DNA from: Collinsella sp.
GTDB taxonomy: Bacteria > Actinomycetota > Coriobacteriia > Coriobacteriales > Coriobacteriaceae
Assembly (NCBI GenBank): GCA_019414205.1
Contig: DXML01000020.1
Coordinates: 54,063-118,062, forward strand
Length of the DNA: 64,000 nt
Direction: 5' to 3'
In this document: positions 16,925 through 25,576 of the stretch, piece after piece
How the letters are laid out: the number at the start of each line of letters is the position of its first letter
How positions within the stretch are numbered: the first letter of the stretch is position 1
The notes under the pieces: model-generated
Told to the model about the DNA's origin: nothing
What the model saw: only the letters and a program-made list of their open reading frames with translations
The model's database searches: none
Translations under genes and position numbers: made by a program

Positions 16925-17683
16925 GTGCTCAAAGCAGTCGTTTTCGATATGGACGAAACGCTTCTTAGCATCAACCTCAACGCGTTCATCCTTCGCTATT
17001 TTAAGGATGTCTCTTCGATGCTCGCGGATATCGGGCGCCGCAGCCGCGGTGGCACGATGGCACGCCTCGGCACCATCCTGGTCGACCTCAACGCCAATCG
17101 CCGCAGCAGCACGGACAATCGCACCAATCTTGAGTTTTACCAAGAAGAGGTCGAGCGCCGATGCGGCATTTGCCTCTCGGACCCACTTATCTACGAGGCG
17201 TTTACCTACTACGACCGCGAAGTTCTTCCGTACAAGAATGACGAACTCATCAACGCCCATGCCATGCCGGGCGCACACGCCGCGCTTCAGGCCGTACAGG
17301 ACGCAGGGCTGCGCTGCGCGCTCTTTACCAACCCCAGCTTTCCGCAGGGGGCCATCGAGTGCCGCATGGGTTGGGGCGACCTGGCCGACGCCCCCTTTGA
17401 ACTCGTGACGCACATGGGAAACGCCACCCGCTGCAAGCCCGATGCCACCTACTATCTAGAGCAGCTTCAGGTGATGGGACTCGAGCCGCACGAGGTCCTT
17501 ATGGTGGGCAACGACCCCAAGCGTGACTTCCCCAACCCCGCCTGCGGCATTCAAACCGCCTATGTTGGCCAGGGAAAACCCGGCCGAGCTACCTGGCACG
17601 GAACCATGGAAGACTTCGCCCGCGACTTCAACGCCGTAGTCGAAGCCTTCTACGAGCACCAAGTAGCCGACGAACTGTCCTAG
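16925..17683 (+). CDS. HAD-superfamily hydrolase
   Basis: 252 aa phosphatase-like protein. HAD motif I is FDMDETLLS right at the N-terminus, motif II is LFTNPSF (Thr), the lysine of motif III lies in TRCKPDATYY and motif IV is MVGNDPKRDFPNP. A mostly helical cap of about 100 residues lies between motifs I and II. The substrate is unknown. The start is the GTG at 16925 (VLKAVVFDMD), preceded by AGAAAGG; the longer upstream reading is not supported. It converges on cyuA, and the two stop codons overlap within 4 bp (17680-17683). Confidence 0.87.
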   Translation: MLKAVVFDMDETLLSINLNAFILRYFKDVSSMLADIGRRSRGGTMARLGTILVDLNANRRSSTDNRTNLEFYQEEVERRCGICLSDPLIYEAFTYYDREVLPYKNDELINAHAMPGAHAALQAVQDAGLRCALFTNPSFPQGAIECRMGWGDLADAPFELVTHMGNATRCKPDATYYLEQLQVMGLEPHEVLMVGNDPKRDFPNPACGIQTAYVGQGKPGRATWHGTMEDFARDFNAVVEAFYEHQVADELS

Positions 17684-18999
17684 CACACTTGGGTTTTGCC
17701 GATCATGATGTTGAGGATCTCGACGTCGGTGTCCTTCATGCCCACACGGCCCACGTAGCCCATGCTGGCAATCGTCTGCTCGACGGTATCCTGGATCAAA
17801 CCCTCGCCGGCACGGAAGCCACGCCCCTGCATGGCCATGTCATGTCCCAGAATCGCCGCATCGACGGCAGCCGAAATCTTGGCGGCACAGCTCGCCTTGG
17901 CGCCATCGCACACGATGCCGCCAACGTTACCGAGCGTGTTCGAAACCGTCGAGCCAATCTGCTCGCGCGTGCCACCGCACAGCCAGGTAATCGCAGCACC
18001 GGCACCGCACGCAGCGCAAATAGCACCGCAAAACGCCGAGAGCGCACCAATATAGCTCTTGATATGCACGGCGATAAGATCGGACAGCATCACGGCGCGC
18101 ACCAGGCGCTCGTGGTCGCAGCGCAGGTATTCGGCATACTCCATGACGGGCAAGGCGCAGGTAATGCCTTGATTGCCCGAGCCGCACACAATGGCGACCG
18201 GCAGCGCGCAACCGTTCATGCGGGCGTCGGACCCGGCGGCCGCACGGGCACGGGCACGGCAGGCGACGTCATCGGCACGAGCACCCAGCAGCGTACGACC
18301 CACCTCGGCGCCCCAAGCGTGCGCAAGGCCCTCGGCACTGATTGCGCCATTCAGCTCAATCTGACGCTCAACGGCAGCGCGGGCGCCCTCAATGTCACCG
18401 TCCTCGATAAAGTCGATGATGGAATCAATGGACATGGGCGTATCGGCGTTATCTGCCGCACGCTCGGCCACCACGCGCTCGGCGCAGGCGGCGCACTCCC
18501 CCGCCGACTTGCCGCATACCGGAATACCATCGAGCGTATGGCACGTGACATTAGTGTGGTGATCGGTAATCTCGACGACCGCGGTATGGCCCCCGGCCGT
18601 CGCAGTCACCTTGATGTAGAGGTTGGGCACACCCTCGACAAGCGACACATCGCAGTAGCCGGCGTCGGCGAGGAGCTCGGCCACACGAGCGCGGTCTTCA
18701 TCGTTAACGCTCTCGAGCACCTCAAGCGCGCTCTTAGCGTCGCCGCCCACGGCACCCAGCACGGCCGCGGCCTCAATACCGTGCATACCGCCCGAGTTGG
18801 GCACGGTCACGCTCTTAACGTTCTTGATTATGTTACCCGAGCAGGCAACATTCATATGATCGGGTTCGCAACCGAGCGTCTGGCTCGCCAGCGCCGCTGC
18901 ATAGGCAACGGCAATGGGCTCGGTGCAGCCGAGTGCACAGACAAGCTCGCGGTTCAAAACATCGCAAAACGCGGCATCACGGATGGAATCGGTAGGCAT
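17680..18999 (-). CDS. cyuA: L-cysteine desulfidase CyuA (YhaM/UPF0597 family)
   Basis: 439 aa Fe-S enzyme that breaks down L-cysteine to pyruvate, ammonia and sulfide (some relatives act on serine). The family start VLNRELVCALGCTEPIAVAYAAA contains the first conserved cysteine. Further landmarks are CSGNIIKNVKSVTVPN, IVCGSGNQGITCALPV, ICAACGAGAAITWLCGGT and GIVCDGAKASCAAKISAAV, whose cysteines can hold a [4Fe-4S] cluster. The ATG at 18999 follows AGGAGATACC. No cyuP transporter or cyuR regulator is adjacent. The enzyme is oxygen-sensitive in known cases, consistent with an anaerobe. Confidence 0.92.
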   Translation of the reverse strand: MPTDSIRDAAFCDVLNRELVCALGCTEPIAVAYAAALASQTLGCEPDHMNVACSGNIIKNVKSVTVPNSGGMHGIEAAAVLGAVGGDAKSALEVLESVNDEDRARVAELLADAGYCDVSLVEGVPNLYIKVTATAGGHTAVVEITDHHTNVTCHTLDGIPVCGKSAGECAACAERVVAERAADNADTPMSIDSIIDFIEDGDIEGARAAVERQIELNGAISAEGLAHAWGAEVGRTLLGARADDVACRARARAAAGSDARMNGCALPVAIVCGSGNQGITCALPVMEYAEYLRCDHERLVRAVMLSDLIAVHIKSYIGALSAFCGAICAACGAGAAITWLCGGTREQIGSTVSNTLGNVGGIVCDGAKASCAAKISAAVDAAILGHDMAMQGRGFRAGEGLIQDTVEQTIASMGYVGRVGMKDTDVEILNIMIGKTQVC

Positions 19000-19269
19000 A
19001 GGTATCTCCTGCTTGCATAACGGGCTGGACTCTCAAAAAAGTTAGCTCCTTTATTTGATAACAATGCATCAAAAACCGCAACCACGGTTCCGGCGGACGG
19101 CGCTCAAGCACAAATTGGCGGCATTATTCATGAGAAGCCGGTCTTGTTGCCTGCTAAAGCGTTTGACCAAAAAACGCCCGAGCGTTTACGCAAAAGTCGC
19201 GCTATCATGCAGTCGAACGCGGTAAACACCTTTAGCATTTGCGCCGCACAGACCAGAGAGGAACCATCT

Positions 19270-19737
19270 ATGAAGATCGGTATCGGTAACGACCACGCCG
19301 CCGTCGAGCTCAAGAACATCATTTCCGAGCACCTGAAGGAGCGCGGCTGCGAGGTCGTGAACTTTGGCACCGACACCTCCGAGAGCTTTGACTACCCCAT
19401 CGCCGGCTACAAGGTGGGTAAGGCCGTTGCCAACGGCGACGTCGACCTGGGCATCCTGATCTGCGGTACCGGCGTCGGGATCAGCCTGGCTGCCAACAAG
19501 GTCGAGGGCGTACGCGCCGTCGTGTGCTCCGAGCCCTTCAGCGCCAAGCTCTCCCGTATGCACAACAACACCAACGTGCTCGCCTTTGGCGCCCGCGTCG
19601 TTGGCTCCGAGCTCGCTAAGATGATCGTCGACGAGTGGCTCGACGCCGAGTTCGAGGGCGGCCGTCACGAGCGTCGCGTTAACCTCCTCAACGAGATCGA
19701 CCACACCCGCGGCCTCAAGGTCGTCGACGAGGCCTAA
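19270..19737 (+). CDS. rpiB: Ribose-5-phosphate isomerase B
   Basis: 155 aa RpiB/LacAB-fold enzyme that interconverts ribose 5-phosphate and ribulose 5-phosphate. MKIGIGNDHAAVELKNII holds the substrate Asp and His, ILICGTGVGISLAANKVEGVRA holds the catalytic Cys in CGTGVG, and SRMHNNTNVLAFGARVVG completes the active site. Start ATG at 19270, preceded by AGAGAGGAACCATCT. Standard length. Single gene, ended by a strong terminator; allose or galactose 6-phosphate isomerase activity is less likely without sugar-operon neighbours. Confidence 0.94.
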   Translation: MKIGIGNDHAAVELKNIISEHLKERGCEVVNFGTDTSESFDYPIAGYKVGKAVANGDVDLGILICGTGVGISLAANKVEGVRAVVCSEPFSAKLSRMHNNTNVLAFGARVVGSELAKMIVDEWLDAEFEGGRHERRVNLLNEIDHTRGLKVVDEA

Positions 19738-19765
19738 ACTACTCAGCGCCACAAGCTAACAGCAA

Positions 19766-19804
19766 GGGGCCCGCTCGGAACACACATCCGGGCGGGCCCC
19801 TTTG
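19766..19804 (+). terminator. Intrinsic terminator after rpiB
   Basis: Stem GGGGCCCGC / GCGGGCCCC-type arms (19766-19800) followed by TTTG. Confidence 0.85.
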
Positions 19805-19811
19805 TAGATTA

Positions 19812-19880
19812 TTGGGACATGCCTTAAAATCTACCTTTTGCTGCACAGATGGCGAAAAGTAGATTTAAGGCATGTCCCAA
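19812..19880. repeat. Hairpin repeat family B, full copy
   Basis: A near-perfect inverted repeat with arms of about 29 bases, starting TTGGGACATGCCTTAAA and ending with its complement, around a short centre. A solo half-element (26 bases, 24 identical) recurs at 40113-40138. It lies between the rpiB and ndk terminators. Confidence 0.85.
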
Positions 19881-19890
19881 AAATCTACTG

Positions 19891-19931
19891 GGATAAATAA
19901 AGGGCGCCGCGGATGGAGTTCCGCGGCGCCC
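19891..19931 (-). terminator. Intrinsic terminator after ndk
   Basis: Minus-strand stem GGGCGCCGCGGA / TCCGCGGCGCCC (12 bp) with a short loop, then TTTATTT. Confidence 0.9.
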
Positions 19932-19969
19932 AAGCCACACGCTAACAGCTTTAAGGAGTCAAAGCTGGC

Positions 19970-20374
19970 TTAGCCAAAGAAGCGCTTGATCTCAATATCG
20001 GCGTTCTCCAGGCAGTCGGAGCCGTGGATCACGTTGGCGTTGACATCGACGGCAAAGTCGCCGCGAATGGTGCCGGGGGCAGCATCAAGCGGGTTGGTAG
20101 CGCCCATAAGGGTGCGCATCTTGGAGACAGCGGAAAGACCGGAAACAACCATCTTGACAACCGGACCGCTCGTCATAAAGTCGCAGAGACCGCCAAAGAA
20201 GGGTTTGTCGGCCAGATGGGCGTAGTGCTCCTCGACGGTAGCGCGCTCGAGCGTGGTCATCTCCATGCGCTCGATGACAAGGCCGCTGCGCTCAATGCGA
20301 GCAACGATCTCGCCGATCTTGCGGTCGCGCACGGCGTCGGGCTTAATCATGATGAAGGTCTTCTCGATAGCCAT
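19970..20374 (-). CDS. ndk: Nucleoside diphosphate kinase
   Basis: 134 aa, standard for bacterial Ndk. It moves the gamma phosphate of ATP onto other nucleoside diphosphates through a phosphohistidine. N-terminal EKTFIMIKPDAV, KPFFGGLCDFMTSGPVV, ATNPLDAAPGTIRGDFA and the active-site histidine in NVIHGSDCLENADIEI are all present. The ATG at 20374 follows AAAGG; the upstream in-frame Met is outside the family fold. It has a recognisable promoter and its own terminator, so it is a single-gene unit. Confidence 0.96.
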   Translation of the reverse strand: MAIEKTFIMIKPDAVRDRKIGEIVARIERSGLVIERMEMTTLERATVEEHYAHLADKPFFGGLCDFMTSGPVVKMVVSGLSAVSKMRTLMGATNPLDAAPGTIRGDFAVDVNANVIHGSDCLENADIEIKRFFG

Positions 20375-20437
20375 AAGGTAGCCTTTCAAGTAGGTTCGCG
20401 CGTGCCCAAGTCCCATTCCGGCACCCGCCTGGACTGC

Positions 20438-20465
20438 ATCGTAACAGAGTTTTAGCTGCAGTTAA
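20438..20465 (-). promoter_or_regulatory. ndk promoter
   Basis: Minus-strand -35 TTAACT (20460-20465), 16-bp spacer, -10 TACGAT (20438-20443). The predicted start site is near 20431, leaving a leader of about 57 bases before ndk. Confidence 0.55.
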
Positions 20466-20758
20466 ACAAAAAGCTGTTTATTGAAACGCTGCAATTTATT
20501 AAAGCGCTCCATATGTGTCACTTCTGTTTCGAAGCCCGATTAGAGTACCATCCGACCGCTCATCAACCACATGGAACAGAGCGGGCGGTCGGTTGCCACC
20601 CGCGAACGTACCCCCTTCACAACCTGCCCAAAGGTCCTACAGAAGTTCTCGACAAGCCCCTCCCCCATAGCAGCAAAATAGGGGCGCCCGCATCAGCAGA
20701 CGCCCGTAAAGCTAAAACGATTTATCAATAAATGGACAATACGTCTTCAGCCAAACCT
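20466..20758. other. Intergenic stretch downstream of argH
   Basis: About 290 bases with no convincing gene. On the minus strand a weak stem GGGCG...CGCCC near 20685-20710 followed by TATTTTGC may end the argH transcript. Confidence 0.35.
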
Positions 20759-22189
20759 CTACTTTGCCCCGTGACCCATCTCGACAACCTTGGTTAGCGA
20801 TCCAAACACGCCTTCGTCGGCCACGAGCTGCGCCTCGGCACGCTGCAGCTGCACGGCAACGGCGGCAGGGGCGGTACCGCCCTCGGTCGTGCGCGCGGCG
20901 ACAATCGACGGGATATCGAGCGCCTCGGTAATATCGCGCTCAAAGAGCGGGCTTGCCTCCTGGAACACCTCAAACGGCAGGTCCTCAAGATTGCAGCCGC
21001 GCTTCTCACACATCAGGACCAGGTGCCCCACCACGGCATGTGCCTCGCGGAACGGTAGACCGCGCTTTGCCAGGTAATCGGCAACATCGGTGGCGGCAAG
21101 GTGCCCCACGCCGCACTCGCGCGCCATGGCATCCTCGTTGACGGTCCAGGTCGAAATCATTCCGGCCATAACGGACAGGCACTGCATGAGCGTGTGAGCG
21201 GTATCGAGCGCGCCCTCCTTGTCCTCCTGCAAGTCCTTGTTATAAGCGAGCGGCAGGCCCTTCATGGTTACCAGCAGCTGCACCAGGTTGCCGTACACGC
21301 GACCGCTCTTACCGCGGATAAGCTCGGCAAAGTCGGGATTCTTCTTCTGCGGCATGATGGACGAGCCGGTGGAGTAGGAGTCTGAAAGCGTGATAAAGCC
21401 AAATTCGGAGCTCGACCACAGCACGATCTCCTCGGAAAGACGCGACAGGTGCATCGCCATGACGGATCCGGCGTAATGCAGATCGAGCAGGAAATCACGG
21501 TCGGAAACCGCATCGAGCGAGTTGGGAATCACGCCCGCAAAGCCAAGTTCGGCAGCCGTCATCTGGCGATCGAGCGGATAGCTCGTACCGGCAAGCGCGG
21601 CAGCACCCAGCGGGCAGTTGTCGGCGGCATCAAAGGCGGCCTTCAGGCGCGTAAAGTCGCGCGCGAACATCCAGGAATACGCCAGCAGATGATGCGAGAG
21701 CAGCACGGGCTGAGCGTGCTGCATATGCGTGTAGCCCGGAAGAATCACCTTGTCGTACTTCTTGGCCGCATCCACCAGCACATGGCGCAGCTCAAGATTG
21801 GCCTCCATGAGCTCCTTGGCCAGCGCCTTGACGCCCAGGCGCGTATCGGTCGCCACCTGGTCGTTGCGCGAACGCCCAGTATGCAAGCGCTTGCCAGCCT
21901 CGCCGATACGACGCGTCAGCTCGCTTTCGATGGACATATGAATGTCCTCGTCGTTGATATCAAAGGTGAAGTTGCCGGCATCGATATCCTGTTCGATTCC
22001 GGTCAGGCCCTCGGCAATCGCCTGCTCGTCCTCGGCGCTGATAATGCCCTGGGCCGCCAGCATCTTGGCATGTGCCTTAGATCCGGCGATATCCTGCTTA
22101 TAGAGATGTTTGTCAACCGGCAACGACGCGCCAAACTCCTGCGTGACCTCGGCCACGCCTGCCTCAAAACGACCGCCCCAAAGAGCCAT
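20759..22189 (-). CDS. argH: Argininosuccinate lyase
   Basis: 476 aa, normal length. It splits argininosuccinate into arginine and fumarate, the last step of arginine synthesis. Visible: MALWGGRFEAGVAEVTQEFGASLPVD at the start, LTRRIGEAGKRLHTGRSRNDQVATD, GYTHMQHAQPVLLSHHLLAY and the lyase-superfamily signature GSSIMPQKKNPDFAEL with the catalytic serine. I chose the ATG at 22189, 15 bases after AAAGGGG; an upstream in-frame start adds 25 residues unlike the family. argG lies upstream on the same strand with about 520 bp between them, so they may be one unit or two. Confidence 0.96.
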   Translation of the reverse strand: MALWGGRFEAGVAEVTQEFGASLPVDKHLYKQDIAGSKAHAKMLAAQGIISAEDEQAIAEGLTGIEQDIDAGNFTFDINDEDIHMSIESELTRRIGEAGKRLHTGRSRNDQVATDTRLGVKALAKELMEANLELRHVLVDAAKKYDKVILPGYTHMQHAQPVLLSHHLLAYSWMFARDFTRLKAAFDAADNCPLGAAALAGTSYPLDRQMTAAELGFAGVIPNSLDAVSDRDFLLDLHYAGSVMAMHLSRLSEEIVLWSSSEFGFITLSDSYSTGSSIMPQKKNPDFAELIRGKSGRVYGNLVQLLVTMKGLPLAYNKDLQEDKEGALDTAHTLMQCLSVMAGMISTWTVNEDAMARECGVGHLAATDVADYLAKRGLPFREAHAVVGHLVLMCEKRGCNLEDLPFEVFQEASPLFERDITEALDIPSIVAARTTEGGTAPAAVAVQLQRAEAQLVADEGVFGSLTKVVEMGHGAK

Positions 22190-22710
22190 GGAACCGTCCC
22201 CTTTCATCAAATCCCAAAACAAGCGCCCAAAGCAATGCGCCCTGTCGCTAAAGCGATTTCTCAACCGCTAGTTTTGCATATTCCCCACCATGTGCGAGGC
22301 CATATAGCTAATTTGCAAAGAAGTGACGCGCCATGCACTTGGCGCCCAACGTCTCCCTCCGAATGTTGCCCTGCGAACCATCGATCCAGGCCTTAGGCTC
22401 ATAGGAACGTCCTCGACCTTTGCAGCATCGAACTCGGGCGCGAGGGCAAGTAAAGCATGCGCGATAGCATTGAACATAATGGATACTCCCCATATATATA
22501 GGCGCAGGGCCGTCAAATTGATAGGAGGAGCCCCGCCGGACAACCCCGGCGGGGCTCGGACTCAGCCGCAGACGCGGCATCATATATGCGGGCGGAACGT
22601 AGGGGCCACCGATGTTAAGAAGTGTCAGCAAGCATAACGAAAGGTAGGGACCCCATGCGCCCGTTATGTATCACGCGGATGGGCCGCGCGGATACCAAAG
22701 GAAGGAGGCG
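22190..22710. other. Long gap between argG and argH
   Basis: 521 bases containing a strong hairpin (GAGCCCCGCC...GGCGGGGCTC, 22528-22558) without a T-tract on either side, TATATATA near 22490, and one possible small minus-strand gene (next entry). The hairpin may be a processing or attenuation site, but nothing decisive is visible. Confidence 0.4.
22268..22477 (-). CDS. Possible small protein between argG and argH
   Basis: 69 codons from an ATG at 22477 with GGGGAG 8 bases upstream, starting MFNAIAHALLALAPEFDAAKVEDVP and ending SHMVGNMQN. I do not recognise it, and it has no clear membrane segment or motif. It is on the argG-argH strand and ends 78 bp before argH. The good ribosome site and hydrophobic start are the only support; the rest, with several Arg and Trp, could be chance coding in GC-rich DNA. 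Confidence 0.28.
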   Translation of the reverse strand: MFNAIAHALLALAPEFDAAKVEDVPMSLRPGSMVRRATFGGRRWAPSAWRVTSLQISYMASHMVGNMQN

Positions 22711-23937
22711 CTAGGCCTGGGCGGCAGCAGAGCTGGGGCCCTGGACCTTAGCCCACGTCTTGAGCGACAGCGTATCGATCTCGATAAAGCCGGCGCTGGC
22801 CTTCTCGTCAAACGTAGTGTCGCGGTCGTAGGTAGCCAGACCGTAGTCATACAGGCTAAACGGGCTCTTGCGGCCGACGACATGGCAGTTGCCCTTAAAG
22901 AACTTCAGACGGACGGTGCCGGTCACGAACTTCTGGGTGTCGGCCATAAAGGCATCGAGCGCGTTTTTGAGCGGGCTGTACCACTGGCCGTTGTACACGG
23001 CGGTGGCCCAATCCTGCTCGAGCTTAATCTTGGTCTTGAGCAGGTCGCCCTCGACGCAGATGTCCTCGAGCGCCTTGTGGGCGGTGATGAGCGTCAGGGC
23101 GCCAGGAACCTCGTAGCACTCGCGACTCTTGAGGCCCACCAGACGATCCTCGACCAGGTCGAGACGGCCAAAGCCGTTGTCACCCGAAATCTTGTTGAGG
23201 GCGATGACGATCTCGGAGAGTTTCATCTTCTTGCCATCGACGGCGACGGGCTTGCCCGCCTCAAACTCAATCTCGGTGTAGGTCGGGGTGTCCGGCGTGT
23301 CCTCGGGGTTCTTGGTCATAACCCAGGCGTCGTCGAGCGGCTCGTTCCAGGGATCCTCCAGGTGACCGCACTCGATGGCGCGACCCCACAGGTTGTCGTC
23401 GATGGAATAGGGGTTGTCGTTGGCGCCCTCGGGAACCGGCACGTTGTGGGCGTGAGCATAGGCAACCTCATCGGGACGGCACTTCAGATCCCACTCGCGA
23501 ACCGGGGCGATAACCTTAAGCTCGGGGTCGAGGGCCTTGACGGCAGCCTCAAAACGAACCTGGTCGTTACCCTTGCCGGTGCAGCCGTGGGCGACGTAGG
23601 TCGCGCCAAACTCGTGAGCGACCTCGACAAGCTTCTTGGCGAGCAGCGGGCGAGACAGCGCGGAGAGCAGCGGGTACTTGTTCTCGTACATGGAGTTTGC
23701 GGCGATGGCCTTAGTCAGGAACTCATCGGAGAACTCGTCGCGCAGGTCGAGCACCTGGCAATCGAGAACGCCCAGGTCAAGCGCCTTCTGCTTCTTGGCA
23801 TCCAAGCCGGTCTCCTCCTGGCCCACGTTGCCGCAGACGCAAACGACATCGAGATTCTTCTCGTCCTGGAGCCACTTGACACATACGGATGTATCAAGAC
23901 CACCGGAATATGCGAGAACGACTTTTTCCTTGCTCAT
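22711..23937 (-). CDS. argG: Argininosuccinate synthase
   Basis: 408 aa. It joins citrulline and aspartate, using ATP, to form argininosuccinate. The N-type ATP pyrophosphatase loop AYSGGLDTSVCVKWL is at residues 9-23. YVAHGCTGKGNDQVRFE, CRPDEVAYAHAHNVPVP and EDTPDTPTYTEIEFEAGKPVAVDG follow the family order, and FFKGNCHVVGRKSPFSLYDYGLATYD closes the protein. The ATG at 23937 has AAAGGA upstream. A near-palindrome (TGCTAT...ATTGCA) at 24012-24033, ahead of the gene, might be a regulator site, but I cannot match it to a known arginine box. Other arginine genes are absent from the window. Confidence 0.96.
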   Translation of the reverse strand: MSKEKVVLAYSGGLDTSVCVKWLQDEKNLDVVCVCGNVGQEETGLDAKKQKALDLGVLDCQVLDLRDEFSDEFLTKAIAANSMYENKYPLLSALSRPLLAKKLVEVAHEFGATYVAHGCTGKGNDQVRFEAAVKALDPELKVIAPVREWDLKCRPDEVAYAHAHNVPVPEGANDNPYSIDDNLWGRAIECGHLEDPWNEPLDDAWVMTKNPEDTPDTPTYTEIEFEAGKPVAVDGKKMKLSEIVIALNKISGDNGFGRLDLVEDRLVGLKSRECYEVPGALTLITAHKALEDICVEGDLLKTKIKLEQDWATAVYNGQWYSPLKNALDAFMADTQKFVTGTVRLKFFKGNCHVVGRKSPFSLYDYGLATYDRDTTFDEKASAGFIEIDTLSLKTWAKVQGPSSAAAQA

Positions 23938-24073
23938 GGCTGTTTCCTTTCGCCCTTGGTAGCTAGTTAGAACATCGGTCAGTTGCAAGTCATTTCGAGG
24001 TCAAAAAACCGTGCAATATCAGGTTAAATAGCAAAAAGCAGCACAGCATGCTCTAGAAACATGCGTTTATATC

Positions 24074-24532
24074 GTGCTAAAACCCAACGACCTCAAAATG
24101 ACTCTGTTGGGGCATTTCACCCCATACGAACAGAGACGATTGTTATCGTCGTCGGGAAATTGCGCGCTGGCGTCGGATGGCATTATCTGCAGTGGTGATG
24201 ATCTTTACGAACTGCATCTGCCTCTCCTTTCACCTATCGCCGGGCGCAATTCTAATATCGTAAACGGTACCTTTTCTTCGGTAAGCGGTTGTATTTCCGT
24301 CTCCGTTTTCGATGGTCGCTATATTACGCTAAAGTGCCCGCAGCACAAGCGACAAATTCAAATTTCTGAAAAGTTTTTTCATTACTTTGTGAAGCGTGGT
24401 GCAAATACGCTCCGTTCCTGCGACAATACGCTCAGTTACTGGTTGATGGTTATAACGTCTGAAACAATTTCGAAACGAAAGGCGCGCTTTTATGCAAACT
24501 TACGAATCGGACACCAATATCGGAAGCATTAA
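24074..24532 (+). CDS. Uncertain hypothetical gene in an AT-richer patch
   Basis: An open frame of 152 codons starting at GTG (an ATG follows at codon 9). I recognise no family. The translation is not obviously random (STSGNCALASDG-like and HYFVKRGANTLRS-like segments, four cysteines), but no ribosome binding site precedes the start. The end overlaps the following phosphatase gene by 41 bp. Base composition is clearly lower in GC, with many A/T-ending codons, unlike its neighbours. It could be a decayed or foreign gene, or simply the leader of the next gene. Confidence 0.28.
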   Translation: MLKPNDLKMTLLGHFTPYEQRRLLSSSGNCALASDGIICSGDDLYELHLPLLSPIAGRNSNIVNGTFSSVSGCISVSVFDGRYITLKCPQHKRQIQISEKFFHYFVKRGANTLRSCDNTLSYWLMVITSETISKRKARFYANLRIGHQYRKH

Positions 24533-25319
24533 GATTCTCGCCGTCGACATGGACAAGACGCTGCTCACCGACAAGCGCGTGTTGCCGCAGGGTCTTGATG
24601 AGCGCCTGGACAAGCTCGCCGACGCAGGCATTGTATTCTGCCCCGCCAGCGGACGCCCCGCCCCCAAACTCGAGGAAATGTTCGAGAGCATTAAGAACCG
24701 ACTTGCTTTTTGTCCCGACAACGGAGCCTGCGTCATCTATCGCGGCAGCTATATCTATAAGAGCAACATCGATGTGGCGCTGTATCAGCAGGTGCTCGCC
24801 CGTGCCTCGGAGGACCCGCGTGCCGTTCCCGTCTTGTGCTGCTACGACGAGTTCTATGTGCTCGCCCGCGACCATCAGTACCACGACGAGATCAGCGTGT
24901 ACTACAACACGATCAACTACGTCGATAGCTTTGAGGGCCTTGATATCGAGTCCAACAAGATTTCGATCTTCTTCCCCGCCTACGATGCCGAGCCCGCGTT
25001 TCGCGAGAACTACAGCCCCGAGTTCTCGGACAAGCTCTACGTCACCAACGCCGGGCGCGAGTGGATAGACTTTATGAACCTGGGCGTCGACAAGGGGTCG
25101 GGCGTCGCGCACCTGTGCGAGCAGCTGGGCATTGATATCGCTGATGCCGCCGCCGTGGGTGATACGTACAACGACATCCCCATGCTGGAGCGCGTCGGGC
25201 ATAGCTTTATCGTGGATAATGCCGAGGAGCACATGAACGCGCATGCCAAATGGCGCATTCCGAGCAACAACGACGGGGGCGTACTGACGCTCATCGACGC
25301 CATCCTGGCGGCTCGGTAA
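24492..25319 (+). CDS. Cof-type HAD-IIB phosphatase
   Basis: 275 aa member of the HAD-IIB group (Cof, YbiV and relatives), which dephosphorylates sugar phosphates or cofactor precursors. Motif I is LAVDMDKTLLTDKR, motif II is CPASGRP, the lysine is in VDKGSGVAHLCEQLGI and motif IV is AVGDTYNDIPMLERVG. The C2B cap lies between about residues 90 and 200. The ATG at 24492 follows GAAAGG. The substrate is unknown. It is followed by a hairpin-rich region and a strong terminator. Confidence 0.88.
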   Translation: MQTYESDTNIGSIKILAVDMDKTLLTDKRVLPQGLDERLDKLADAGIVFCPASGRPAPKLEEMFESIKNRLAFCPDNGACVIYRGSYIYKSNIDVALYQQVLARASEDPRAVPVLCCYDEFYVLARDHQYHDEISVYYNTINYVDSFEGLDIESNKISIFFPAYDAEPAFRENYSPEFSDKLYVTNAGREWIDFMNLGVDKGSGVAHLCEQLGIDIADAAAVGDTYNDIPMLERVGHSFIVDNAEEHMNAHAKWRIPSNNDGGVLTLIDAILAAR

Positions 25320-25329
25320 CGTGGCTCGT

Positions 25330-25461
25330 CGGACCTGGCCGGGCGGCGCGGATTAGTTTTTCGTTCGGTCAGGTCCTAGGCTCGCTCGGAAAGCACATTA
25401 AGTGCTTTCCGGCTCGTGCGGAATCTACGAAAAGTTAACCCGTGCCGCCCGGCCAGGCCCT
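25330..25461. repeat. Nested inverted repeat downstream of the Cof phosphatase
   Basis: Outer arms of about 35 bases (left 25330-25364, CGGACCTGGCCGGGCGGC...; right 25427-25461) match at about 30 of 35 positions. Inside is a perfect 9-bp hairpin, GGAAAGCAC...GTGCTTTCC, at 25388-25410. No open reading frame or T-tract is linked to it. Confidence 0.75.
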
Positions 25462-25527
25462 AGGTTTACTTTCCTGCCGCCAAGATGGCGTCTTGAGTGT
25501 CTAGATACTTAGCTGAAATGATTTGAG

Positions 25528-25568
25528 CAGAGGGGAGCTCCTTGTTGGGAGGGGCTCCCCTCTGTTTT
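25528..25568 (+). terminator. Intrinsic terminator downstream of the Cof phosphatase
   Basis: Stem CAGAGGGGAGC / GCTCCCCTCTG (11 bp) followed by TTTT on the plus strand. Confidence 0.88.
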
Positions 25569-25576
25569 GGTTACTG

